Notes: generated from the letters alone by a model not told the origin. A DNA stretch of 32,018 bases from Cocleimonas sp. (GCA_023146675.1 JAGLBQ010000028.1:1-32018), one strand, 5' to 3'. Positions 10,502-20,045 are shown, counted from the first letter of the stretch. Program-made: numbers and translations.

Positions 10502-10582
10502 CAAAGTGTACGCATTACGTGGCTCTAGCGACATAACCTCTCACTGACAGCTAGAGCCTCGTAACCAGAGAAATTATTCCAC

Positions 10583-12355
10583 ATGATGATAACGAACCCT
10601 CTTACTAAAGTAGCATTGACTCTCATTCTATTAGGCTTATCAGCCTGTTCTAATCTTCCTAAAAAACCAGCGCCACCAGCAAACCAAAAAGCAGGTGATT
10701 ACAGCTACTTAAAAAAACATATGAGCTGGTTTATCAATAAAGAAATGCGTAAAGCCAATACTGTGGGCTTAAGCATTGCGCTAATTGATGATCAAAAAAT
10801 TGTTTGGCAACAGGGTTTTGGTTTTGCAGATAGGGAAAGGCAGATTAAAGCGGATACACAAACCCGTTACCGTGCAGGCTCAATCTCCAAAGTTTTCACC
10901 TCAATGGCGGTGATGCAACTGGTTGAAGCGGGGAAAATGAATCTTGATCAGCCGCTGGTTCGTTACTTACCTGAGTTTAAAATCAATAGCCGTTTTGGCT
11001 CTACCGATAACATTACTCCAAGAACAATTTTAACCCACCATTCAGGGCTTCCCAGCGATTGGTCGGATCGCATGTGGGCTAAAAAACCGCTCCATTTTAC
11101 TAAGCTAGTTGGAGCAATTAAAGAGGACTACACAGGTTATCCTGTTAATAAAGCGCTGAGTTATTCCAACTTAGCGATCAGTCTATTAGGTCATGCGATA
11201 CAGAAGATAAGTGGGCAGAACTATAGTGATCATATGCAGCAAACTCTACTTGCGCCAATGAACATGCATCATTCAGAATTTGCATTGGGTTTAAGAGGTG
11301 AAAATGCAGCTAAAAGTTATATTGATGGCAAAGCTGTCGCTGAACTGCCATTGGGGAAAATCCCAGCAGGTGGTTTAAATACTACCGTTACTGATCTTTC
11401 TCAGCTTGCAATCATGCTGAATAAACAGGGGAAAATAGAAAGTCAGCAGGTGTTATCAGCAAGGTCATTAAAAACTATGTTTACTGTGCAAAATAAAAAT
11501 ATTCCACTGGATTTAGGTAATAAAATCGGGTTGGCATGGTTTATAGATGATCAAACACTGGCAGGTAAAGAGCGTGTTTATGGGCATAATGGCGTGACGA
11601 TTGCGCATCGTGCTGTATTTGCGGTATCAGAGAAATCAAAACTAGGGGTTGTTATTCTGTCAAACTCGGGTGGTACGCCGATTTTAAAGATTGCCAAAGA
11701 GTTTTTACAATCGGCATGGCAGGCTAAATATGCTAAAAAATTACTAACTCTGGATGCAAAACCATTGGCATCTCCCCTCAAAAATTCTGCAATTGTGGGG
11801 TCTTACACTACTATGTTAGGGGTTATAAAAATTATAGAGAAATCACCAAATTATTATCAAATAAAATCTAAACGCGGTACTTTTGATTTATTGCCTGCTA
11901 AAAATGACACGCTGTATTTAAAATATCGACTGCTTGGATTGTTTCCAATGGATGTTGGTAAGCTTAAAGATGTCCGTCTATCTATACACAAAATTGATGG
12001 CTATCAGGTGATTGTTGCAGAGCGAAACCAATATCGACGTATTATGGGGGTAAAAATTGAGCGTAAAGAAATCCATAGTGCATGGAAAAACCGTCTTGGT
12101 CGCTATAAAATAGTAAATTCCCAAGAGAGTGATTTAACATATGTTGACTCCTTTTTGCTTAAAGTTGAGAATGGTTTTTTAATCGCACAATTAAACTATC
12201 CTAAGGGGAGTGATGATATGGTACTGACAACGATAAATGATAAAGAAGCTATTATAGAAGGATTAGGCAGAGGAAAGCGTGAGACGATACGGATGACCGT
12301 TGATAAAACGGGGGCAGAAGTAGTTATGTACAGTGGGCTACGGTTTAAGCGCTAG
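10583..12355 (+). CDS. Serine hydrolase, beta-lactamase/class C PBP fold, lipoprotein
   Basis: Lipobox LGLSACSN; SxxK in AGSISKVFTSMAV; YSN in LSYSNLAISLLGH; YGHNG near the end of the domain; ~200-aa C-terminal extension. Confidence 0.88.
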   Translation: MMITNPLTKVALTLILLGLSACSNLPKKPAPPANQKAGDYSYLKKHMSWFINKEMRKANTVGLSIALIDDQKIVWQQGFGFADRERQIKADTQTRYRAGSISKVFTSMAVMQLVEAGKMNLDQPLVRYLPEFKINSRFGSTDNITPRTILTHHSGLPSDWSDRMWAKKPLHFTKLVGAIKEDYTGYPVNKALSYSNLAISLLGHAIQKISGQNYSDHMQQTLLAPMNMHHSEFALGLRGENAAKSYIDGKAVAELPLGKIPAGGLNTTVTDLSQLAIMLNKQGKIESQQVLSARSLKTMFTVQNKNIPLDLGNKIGLAWFIDDQTLAGKERVYGHNGVTIAHRAVFAVSEKSKLGVVILSNSGGTPILKIAKEFLQSAWQAKYAKKLLTLDAKPLASPLKNSAIVGSYTTMLGVIKIIEKSPNYYQIKSKRGTFDLLPAKNDTLYLKYRLLGLFPMDVGKLKDVRLSIHKIDGYQVIVAERNQYRRIMGVKIERKEIHSAWKNRLGRYKIVNSQESDLTYVDSFLLKVENGFLIAQLNYPKGSDDMVLTTINDKEAIIEGLGRGKRETIRMTVDKTGAEVVMYSGLRFKR

Positions 12356-12391
12356 CACAATATGATAACCTATACTTTGCTCCCTCAGCTA

Positions 12392-12431
12392 AATTGATAG
12401 CGCCCAAATAAGAATTTGGGTGCTATCAATT
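12392..12431. terminator. Bidirectional-type hairpin between convergent genes
   Basis: AATTGATAGCGCCCAAA-TAAGAA-TTTGGGTGCTATCAATT, 17-bp stem with one mismatch/wobble. Confidence 0.75.
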
Positions 12432-12470
12432 GGTGACTTTGCCAAGAACCGAATTAAATAAGTTAGTTGT

Positions 12471-14945
12471 TCAAGTCAAAGCTTTCGCGCCATCAATAAA
12501 CCCCTGAATCTCATCAATACTAGGTAGTGTGCTGCGCTTGGTTATATATTCATGGACGGTAGAAATTTCTTGTAATACATTATCAGCATTTGAGGCGGCA
12601 AGTTTGGTCGTTGTGTTAAAGCCTGCAAGTTCGAGCAATTCTGCCAAAATACCATCTACTCCTTTAATGCGAATTAGATCAGCATTATTTACCCAGCCAT
12701 GAACAACCCACTTCTCTTTACCTAAGCTTTTGGATAATAAATTAATGCCTGTATCGGTTGATGTTTTTGTGAGTAAGTCTTGGGTGGTTTTAATACCCAT
12801 GATGTAAAGTCGTCTATCATCTTCGTTTGATATGGATTGAATAGCATCAATGGGAAAGTTTGATTCTTCTGCATCAGGGTAATGCGTTAAACTTTCTTTC
12901 GCCTGACTTAAACCATCTTTAGCTTTCTCAATTCCTGACATTGCCAGCTCTGCAATTCCTGCTGAAGCGAACATGCCTTTAATGCCATTGCTAGAGTTTT
13001 CATTGCTATCTTGATTATGATTGTAAGATTTTATGGAATCCTTTGCATCAGATGCTTTGTGAACAATTTCTTCTTTAGCACTATGGATTCCTTCTTTTGC
13101 CTTGTCAAAACTAGACTTTAATTTGTCAGAAACACCAGAGGATTCAAACTTTTCTTTTATATCTGAAAAGACATTTTTTTCTTCTGGTATGGCATTTTTT
13201 TGCACAACATGATCAACAGGTGCTGTTGTTATAGCGTCTTTTGTGTCTGATATTTTTTGTGATAGTTCATTGGGCGTTATTTTTTTCTTTACTTTATTTT
13301 GTTCTGCTGTTACTGGAGTAGACCGTATTTTTTCCTTCTTCGGTGTATTTGGTGCATAGTCCAGCGGTGCTTTGATGCTTTCTACCGCACTATCTTTTAC
13401 AGTTGAAACTTTGTCGAGTAGGTCTTTTTTACCTGCTTTTGCTTTATCAAAAGCAGATGTTAACTTGTCAGAAACAGCAGAGGATTCAAATTTTTCTTCT
13501 GGGTTGGTATTTTTTTGATCAATAGGTGCTGTTGTTATAGCGTCTTTTGTGTCTGATATTTTTTGTGATAGTTCATTGGGCGTTATTTTTTTCTTTACTT
13601 TATTTTGTTCTGTTGTTGCTGGAGTAGGCTGTGTTTTTTCCTTCTTCGGTGTATTTGGTGCATAGTCCAGCGGTGCTTTGATGCTCTCTACCGCACTATC
13701 TTTTACTGTTGAAGCATTGTCGAGCAGGTCTTCTTTACTTGCTTTTTCTTTATCAAAGCCAGATATTGATTTATCTGAAAGGATACTTTTTTCTTCTGGT
13801 TTGGCATTTTTCTGATCAATAGCTGTTGTTACAGCGTCTTTTGTATCTGACGTTTTCTGTGATAGCTCATCGGGTGTTATTTTTTGCTTTACTTTATTCT
13901 GCTTTGCTGGAGTAGGCTTAATTTCTTCCTTTTTAGATATATTTTTTGCATAGTCCAGCGGGGCTTTGATTGTTTCTAAGGCACTATCTTTTACCGTTGA
14001 AACTTTGTCGAGTAGGCTTTTTTTACTTGATTCTTCTGACGGTGCAGTAATGTTATCGCTATTAACAGGTTTAGCCTGATTCAAATCAGGTTCTGCTTTA
14101 TTTTCTGTTTCTGCATGTGAAAGGAGATCACTGTCTTTAGCTAATTGTTTTTTTAGCTTGTCTTCTTTAGTTGCAAGATCTTTTTTTAGTGTTTTCTGAA
14201 GAGTGTTTGCCTGTTGTAAACGGGTCTCAGCTTTTTCTTTTTCGACTAATGCATTGGATATTTGTTCTTCTTTTTCTTCCAGTTGTTCGGTTAGTTTTTT
14301 CTCTTTTATCGCAAAGCCTTTGGTTAAATTATCAACCTGTAACTCTCCTTTTCCCAAGTCTTTCTCGATATCAACGAGCTTATTAGTCGCATGATCAAGA
14401 TCAGTTTTGGTTGATTTTAATTTTGTCTCTAAGGTTGTATTTTTTTGTTGATATTCTTTTAGTCTGTTTTGTGTGTCTTTTTCTAGTAGAGACAATTGTG
14501 AAGAAGAGTGTTCCAGTTTCTTCTCTAGATCAATACTGGAGCTTTGTTGATCATCTTCATACTCCGATATTTTGCTATCAAACTGCGCCATGCTCATGGC
14601 GAGTTCTTCATCTTTTTGTGCGAGTAATGACTGCTGCTTATGTGTTTCCTCATCCGCAGTAGCCAGTTTTATCGTTAAACGCTCAAGCTTTTGGTTGTAG
14701 GTATGCTTTTGAGTTTCTATTTTACTTTCAAGTCTTTCTTTTTCATGGGTTACACCAGAAAGCTTATTTATTTTGCTGGCATAGCTATTGCGCTCTTGAC
14801 TGAGCGCATCGTATTTATCTTGCCACTTTTCATTAAGCGTATTCAGTTTCTTTTTACCACCTCCACGCAGTAACCACCCCAGTAAACCCGCAACCAAAGC
14901 AGTGATTAGAAGGCATAACCAAATTTGTGATAGTAAGTAAGCCAT
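12471..14945 (-). CDS. Membrane-anchored coiled-coil protein with tandem repeats and DUF4332-like C-terminal domain
   Basis: N-term TM (LLSQIWLCLLITALVAGLLGWLLRGG), ~250 aa coiled coil, three ~100-aa repeats, C-term DAIQSISNEDDRRLYIMGIKTTQDLLTKTSTDTGINLLSKSLG...VNNADLIRIKGVDGILAELLELAGFNTTTKLAASNADNV resembling DUF4332 (HhH-like). Confidence 0.85.
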   Translation of the reverse strand: MAYLLSQIWLCLLITALVAGLLGWLLRGGGKKKLNTLNEKWQDKYDALSQERNSYASKINKLSGVTHEKERLESKIETQKHTYNQKLERLTIKLATADEETHKQQSLLAQKDEELAMSMAQFDSKISEYEDDQQSSSIDLEKKLEHSSSQLSLLEKDTQNRLKEYQQKNTTLETKLKSTKTDLDHATNKLVDIEKDLGKGELQVDNLTKGFAIKEKKLTEQLEEKEEQISNALVEKEKAETRLQQANTLQKTLKKDLATKEDKLKKQLAKDSDLLSHAETENKAEPDLNQAKPVNSDNITAPSEESSKKSLLDKVSTVKDSALETIKAPLDYAKNISKKEEIKPTPAKQNKVKQKITPDELSQKTSDTKDAVTTAIDQKNAKPEEKSILSDKSISGFDKEKASKEDLLDNASTVKDSAVESIKAPLDYAPNTPKKEKTQPTPATTEQNKVKKKITPNELSQKISDTKDAITTAPIDQKNTNPEEKFESSAVSDKLTSAFDKAKAGKKDLLDKVSTVKDSAVESIKAPLDYAPNTPKKEKIRSTPVTAEQNKVKKKITPNELSQKISDTKDAITTAPVDHVVQKNAIPEEKNVFSDIKEKFESSGVSDKLKSSFDKAKEGIHSAKEEIVHKASDAKDSIKSYNHNQDSNENSSNGIKGMFASAGIAELAMSGIEKAKDGLSQAKESLTHYPDAEESNFPIDAIQSISNEDDRRLYIMGIKTTQDLLTKTSTDTGINLLSKSLGKEKWVVHGWVNNADLIRIKGVDGILAELLELAGFNTTTKLAASNADNVLQEISTVHEYITKRSTLPSIDEIQGFIDGAKALT
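13218..14040. repeat. Three tandem in-frame repeats (~306, ~294, ~220 bp) inside the DUF4332-like gene
   Basis: 89 bp identical between 13218-13306 and 13524-13612; third, diverged copy from ~13820. Confidence 0.9.
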
Positions 14946-15865
14946 TATTGCTTGTCCTCAATTGTAATTTCAATACGACGATTTCTAGCTCGACCAACAT
15001 TTGTTTTATTGCTGGCTACAGGTTCGCTAGATCCATGTCCTTGTGCCGTTAAACGTTTAGAGTCAATACGCTGATCGATAAGATACTTCATCACAGCCTT
15101 GGCACGCCCATGACTCAATTTTTTATTAAGTGATGCTTTTCCTGTAGAGTCTGAATGCCCATGAATGACTAGGTTGAAGCTACCGCATTCCTTAGCTGCT
15201 AAGGCTAGCTTATTAAGTACCCTGATACTGTTTTTCTGCACAGAATCACTAGAGGTATTAAAGTAGATAGGCGTTTTAAGTATCTGGTTAAATTTTTTCT
15301 GACAATCTTTTGATGCTTTTACTTGTTTTATAGGTGCTTCCTGAGCGGCTTCTTTTTCCTGAGACTCATCTTGTTTTACCGATATTTCTTTTGTTATTTC
15401 TGCTTTTTGAGTTTTATTCTGTTTTACGGGAGGCTCTATTGTGGGAGTATTTTTAGTTTTTTGTGTATCTTCTACTGAATTATCATCAGAATCAGTAGTT
15501 TGTTCTTTTGGCTGTTCTATATTTTTTGTATCAACCTGAGGACTGTTATTTTGATCTGAATCTTGAGGGGTTGCAGTACTGTTAGTAACAGTCAGTTGAT
15601 TCTCTATGAGGTTGTAACCATTAATACGCACAGCTTGATCAGCCGCATCTTTTGCTTCCTTGTTAGGAGCAGAGCCCGTTAGGGTAATATCGCGACCATC
15701 GACAGCAAGATTGACCCATCCTAGATTTTGCTTATCCAGTGCTTCCTGTGCGCGTGTATTAATATCGCTTTGAATAGTCGTTGCGGTGTTCATTTTGTGG
15801 GAGCAGTAATAGCCTAATAAGGCAGTAGGTATGAGTAATAATAAGAGAAGTAAAAATTTTTTCAT
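14945..15865 (-). CDS. BON-domain plus OmpA-family C-terminal (peptidoglycan-binding) protein
   Basis: BON-like ALDKQNLGWVNLAVDGRDITLTGSAPNKEAKDAADQAVRINGYNLIENQLTV; OmpA core PIYFNTSSDSVQ...LVIHGHSDSTGKASLNKKLSHGRAKAVMKYLIDQRIDSKRLTAQGHGSSEPVASNKTNVGRARNRRIEI; TAATG overlap with the next gene. Confidence 0.93.
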   Translation of the reverse strand: MKKFLLLLLLLIPTALLGYYCSHKMNTATTIQSDINTRAQEALDKQNLGWVNLAVDGRDITLTGSAPNKEAKDAADQAVRINGYNLIENQLTVTNSTATPQDSDQNNSPQVDTKNIEQPKEQTTDSDDNSVEDTQKTKNTPTIEPPVKQNKTQKAEITKEISVKQDESQEKEAAQEAPIKQVKASKDCQKKFNQILKTPIYFNTSSDSVQKNSIRVLNKLALAAKECGSFNLVIHGHSDSTGKASLNKKLSHGRAKAVMKYLIDQRIDSKRLTAQGHGSSEPVASNKTNVGRARNRRIEITIEDKQ

Positions 15866-16303
15866 CAGATCTCCTGAAACTAATGTGAGCTGGAGGTGGT
15901 CACATTGTGAGTATCTATTATGATTAAGGTAATAAGTAAATGCTAATGTACTAATATTATTACTATTAATTCACCGCTCGTATGGTCATTAGTACACTAT
16001 ATCCTATTGTAATGCTTTTCGCTGGTTATTATCTAGACAAAAAGTCTAATTATATAACACTAAGGTTAATTAATTTTATTATCTTTATTAGAAATAGTTA
16101 TCAGTATGAAAATACTGAGTATTTTAGTAAATTAACTATAAATAACTGAGCTTTTTAACCATACTTTGTCGCTATAGCAAATACGGATTTAGAGGAGTCT
16201 CTTTATTGATAAACACTAGAGTCAATAGCCCTCATAATTTTAATTTATTACAGACCGCATAAGGTAATTTTTTTATTTATATTTAACCCAAATAGTGAGA
16301 AAA

Positions 16304-16822
16304 ATGGAATTTAATCAAAATAACTCAATCCTACTCCAATCTGTTTATCCTGATCTTAAGCGCTTAGCTTCGATTTATATGTCAAGGGAGCGAGCAGGGC
16401 ATACGTTATCGCCAACAGCACTCGTCAATGAAGCCTATTTAAAGCTGTGTTCCAATAAGAATATTGAAAGTGAGGATAAACAGCATTTTTTAGCGATTTG
16501 TGGGCGCTGTATTCGACAGGTATTAGTGGAGCACTCGCGCAAGAAAAATGCATTAAAACGTGGTGGTGACCTTATCTTTTCAACGTTGTATGAAGAATCA
16601 TGCGGCAATGATGTGGGTAAGGAAACAGATTATGCGGCATTGGATGAAGCATTGAGGCGTTTAGAGCAGTTAGATGAGATACAGGTGAGAGTGGTCGAGT
16701 TGCGTTTTTACTCAGGAAGGACAATTGAGGAAATCGCTACACTTCTTGACCTCTCAGAATCAACGATAAAGCGCAAATGGATGATGGCTAAAGCATGGTT
16801 GTACAAGGAAATAAATCAGTAG
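16304..16822 (+). CDS. ECF-type sigma-70 factor, of the type paired with Ser/Thr kinases (ECF43-like)
   Basis: Sigma2 YPDLKRLASIYMSRERAGHTLSPTALVNEAYLKL; sigma4 LDEIQVRVVELRFYSGRTIEEIATLLDLSESTIKRKWMMAKAWLYKEI; overlaps the kinase ORF. Confidence 0.9.
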   Translation: MEFNQNNSILLQSVYPDLKRLASIYMSRERAGHTLSPTALVNEAYLKLCSNKNIESEDKQHFLAICGRCIRQVLVEHSRKKNALKRGGDLIFSTLYEESCGNDVGKETDYAALDEALRRLEQLDEIQVRVVELRFYSGRTIEEIATLLDLSESTIKRKWMMAKAWLYKEINQ

Positions 16823-19068
16823 TAGAAGAAAAAACAAGTGAAGCAAAAGCCTATGCTCGCATAGAAAAATATTTTTTATCTGCTTTGGCAGTAGACAAGA
16901 AAAACCGAATCGAATGGTTAAATCATGCGCTAAGTGATGACTTAGATATACTCAAAGAAGTTAAGCTACTGCTGTGTGCACACCATGAAACAGATAGCTT
17001 TCTGGAAACCCCCGCGCCGGTGAAAGCCACTATTGATGACATGACTTCTCGCTGTCCTGATTTGGCAGGTAGACGGCTTGGGGTTTATGAGGTCATTACT
17101 AAAATAGCCACGGGTGGAATGGGGAGAATCTATTCTGCCAAACGTGTTGATGGCGAATATGAAAAAATGGTTGCCATTAAGGTGGTTGAGTACTCCAGCC
17201 TTGATACGGGGTTATTCCAGAAAGAGCGTCAATTATTGGCAGATTTCCAGCATCCTAATATTGTTACTTTGTTAGATGGTGGGACATTAAAAGAAGGTTT
17301 TCCCTACCTGGTCATGGAGCTGGTAGATGGACTGGCTATCAATCGTTATGTAAATTCAGCAGAGCTTTCAATTAAAGAAATAGTGACATTATGCTGTGAA
17401 CTTTGTGCAGTTGTTGATGATGCGCATCAGCAAGGAATTATTCACTGTGACTTAAAACCAGATAATATTTTAGTGATCAATAAAGGCAGCCGCAAAGGCA
17501 CGCTTAAACTACTTGATTTTGGTATCGCGCAAACTTTATCGCTGCGAAAAACAGAGGCTGATATTAAGCCAAGAGGGCTCACACCAGAATATGCCAGCCC
17601 ACAGTGTCATTACAATAAAGTGCCTCATGCGACCGATGATGTCTTTAGTCTTGGGGTGATTCTTGGGCAGCTACTCAGTGGACAGCCTCTTTCATTAATA
17701 CAAAAAACATCACAAATAAAAGAACACTATCAAGCGCCCGATATTAATGAGCTGGCAACGCATATTGAAGATAGAGAATTAGTACAAATTATGCGTAAAG
17801 CAACGGCGAATAAGCGCAGTGGGCGTTATCATTCTGCTAAGGCACTTCAAGATGATTTGCAAAACTGGTTAGATGAAAAGCCTGTTGCTGCTGCACAGGG
17901 AGGGATGATATATGCGCTAAGTAAATCGATACACCGTGTGCGATATATAATTTTTATTGTGGTTACTCTTGCATTATTGGCGGCGCTTATTGGGCAAATA
18001 TTAGGAGAGCATTATGAGTTCCAACAGAGCAGTGATTTACGTGAGCATAATGCAATTGATGCAGTTGATGATTTAAACACGTTATTATCAAGCATTCCTT
18101 ACACCCCTAAAGTAGAAAAAGAAGTAACGACATTAACACTTAATCTTCTGCAAAATTTACACAAGGCAACCCCCGATAGTCAAATAATTAAAAAACGCTA
18201 TGCAGATATACTAATTCGTATGGCGAATGTGAATGGGCATCCTTATTATTTGAATCTGGAGAATAAGGCAAAAACACGCAGACAGTATGAAAAAGCACTG
18301 GGTCTATACAAAGAGTTGGAAAATTTGGAAAGTAGTAAGCTAGATGAGTCAATACAGCAGTCAGCGATTGTTAACCAACGCTATATTGAACACAGGTTGG
18401 CAGGGTTTGAGATTTATGAGAAAGGGGAGAGTGATCCCAATACAATATTTCAGGCACAGAAAAAAATGATCCTAGTGTGGGAAAAGCTAGCCTCTCGAGA
18501 GTTTGTCAACTTACCCTCTAAACAACGACTATTGCTGATTAATATGCTATTAGAAAATGCATATGAAAGCCTGCGTATAACGCCCTATGTGGAAACATGG
18601 GCTTTACTGGGCAATGCAAAAAAGATGTTGGAAAATAATGATATTGATGTGGCTAACTCTTTAAATGAACACACTTATTTACAGGCATTTTATTATGAAA
18701 TAACAGGGCATTATTACTACCTACAAGGCAACGTGAATGCAGCACTGACTTCTTATAGCAAAATTAAGCGCAGTATCGCAGGTGATCAATTTTCAGGTCG
18801 CTATCGTTATTTACTCACTAGGGTTGATAGTGCATTTGCTTGTCTTGGCTATTTGCAAAAAAACAATACAATGCAACAGCAACACTTTAAATATTTTGAC
18901 TATGCGCGTGCTAATTTAGAAGCGTTAGCCAATGAATATACCAATGTACCTTTTTTGCAATATCGGTCTGACAATATGAATCAGCGACAAAATGTTAGAA
19001 CAGCTAAAGGGCAGAAAGCATTCTGTGCTAATCCAATCGAGTTTTTATTGCCATCTATGAAAATTTAA
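16795..19068 (+). CDS. Transmembrane Ser/Thr protein kinase with helical repeat (TPR-like) C-terminal region
   Basis: GGMGRIYSAKR, VAIKVV, HCDLKPDNIL, DFGIA, TPEYASPQC, DVFSLGVILGQLLSG; TM YIIFIVVTLALLAALIGQIL; N-term helical segment typical of sigma-linked kinases. Confidence 0.93.
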   Translation: MVVQGNKSVVEEKTSEAKAYARIEKYFLSALAVDKKNRIEWLNHALSDDLDILKEVKLLLCAHHETDSFLETPAPVKATIDDMTSRCPDLAGRRLGVYEVITKIATGGMGRIYSAKRVDGEYEKMVAIKVVEYSSLDTGLFQKERQLLADFQHPNIVTLLDGGTLKEGFPYLVMELVDGLAINRYVNSAELSIKEIVTLCCELCAVVDDAHQQGIIHCDLKPDNILVINKGSRKGTLKLLDFGIAQTLSLRKTEADIKPRGLTPEYASPQCHYNKVPHATDDVFSLGVILGQLLSGQPLSLIQKTSQIKEHYQAPDINELATHIEDRELVQIMRKATANKRSGRYHSAKALQDDLQNWLDEKPVAAAQGGMIYALSKSIHRVRYIIFIVVTLALLAALIGQILGEHYEFQQSSDLREHNAIDAVDDLNTLLSSIPYTPKVEKEVTTLTLNLLQNLHKATPDSQIIKKRYADILIRMANVNGHPYYLNLENKAKTRRQYEKALGLYKELENLESSKLDESIQQSAIVNQRYIEHRLAGFEIYEKGESDPNTIFQAQKKMILVWEKLASREFVNLPSKQRLLLINMLLENAYESLRITPYVETWALLGNAKKMLENNDIDVANSLNEHTYLQAFYYEITGHYYYLQGNVNAALTSYSKIKRSIAGDQFSGRYRYLLTRVDSAFACLGYLQKNNTMQQQHFKYFDYARANLEALANEYTNVPFLQYRSDNMNQRQNVRTAKGQKAFCANPIEFLLPSMKI

Positions 19069-19715
19069 ACAATCAGTGATATAACTTTTTTCAATTTTGG
19101 ATTGATAACTAAACATATAAATATCAATAGCTTATAATTAAAACAAGTGAAAGTTAGGCTGACCTAATTCTTATTCTACCTACGCATGTCAGTTATACCT
19201 TATTTAAATTATGTAGTGATTATCACTAATTGGAAAAATACTACCGTTTATCGCTGATAAGGGCTATTGGAAATTAATATCGGTGAATCAGGTACATAAT
19301 AGATGAGGAACAAGCATGAAATAATTTTTCAAATGATGACATAGAGTTTTTATACTCAAAAAATGGGCATAGCAATCCTTGGTTGAAGGTTCTCAGTTCT
19401 TAGTAGAGGTATTTCTACTCTACATGACGATTGAAATGATTTACTCAGAGGGCAAGAAGATAGTCTGCTCTTTTGATACAAGTCAGAGTTGGGAAGTTAT
19501 TCCGTGCATGTTCCAATGACATAGTTAGGACTGACGATTTAATAACATACGAAACAATAATGCAGTATTTTGTACCCAACCAAGGGGACAGATAGCAATT
19601 TCAGAGTTCTGGTTATTGAATCCTCAGTCTTTAGGTAATGGATTATCTACTATGCTAAATACTCGTAAATCATATAGATTTATGTTCTCAAGGATGAATT
19701 ATGTAGGATTTTATA

Positions 19716-20045
19716 ATGAAAAAAACAGCATTAAGTATAGTCTCAATCATTTCAATACTCTTAGTATCAGAACCCGTTCTAGCAGAAAATGCATCAATAA
19801 AAATACGTATTCAAAAGCAAGAATTGCGTATCCAAAAAGGATGCGATAAAGGACAGATAACCCATGGTGAAGAGCTAATTCTTAAAAATGAACAAAAAAA
19901 TATAAAAAAAATGATAAAAAAACTGTCGAGGGGGCGATCTTTTTCATCAGGAAGTAAAAATAAAGTACACACAGCATTGAATAGATCAAGCATTAATATT
20001 TTTAAAAAACGTTATAATAAACCGAAGCGAAAAGGGAGTAAGTAG
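19716..20045 (+). CDS. Small secreted, lysine/arginine-rich protein
   Basis: Signal peptide MKKTALSIVSIISILLVSEPVLA-EN; body IKIRIQKQELRIQKGCDKGQITHGEELILKNEQKNIKKMIKK resembles small RIxxQxxRIxxGxxSGxLTxxEA-type periplasmic proteins; SD-like AGGA 5'. Confidence 0.75.
   Translation: MKKTALSIVSIISILLVSEPVLAENASIKIRIQKQELRIQKGCDKGQITHGEELILKNEQKNIKKMIKKLSRGRSFSSGSKNKVHTALNRSSINIFKKRYNKPKRKGSK

Noticed and set aside
14171-14873. Four + strand ORFs (14171..14386, 14203..14394, 14411..14662, 14691..14873)
   Set aside because: Antisense of the coiled-coil gene; no protein-like features or linked RBS
19616-19849. 77-aa + strand ORF
   Set aside because: Overlaps the start of the signal-peptide protein in another frame; no recognisable motif
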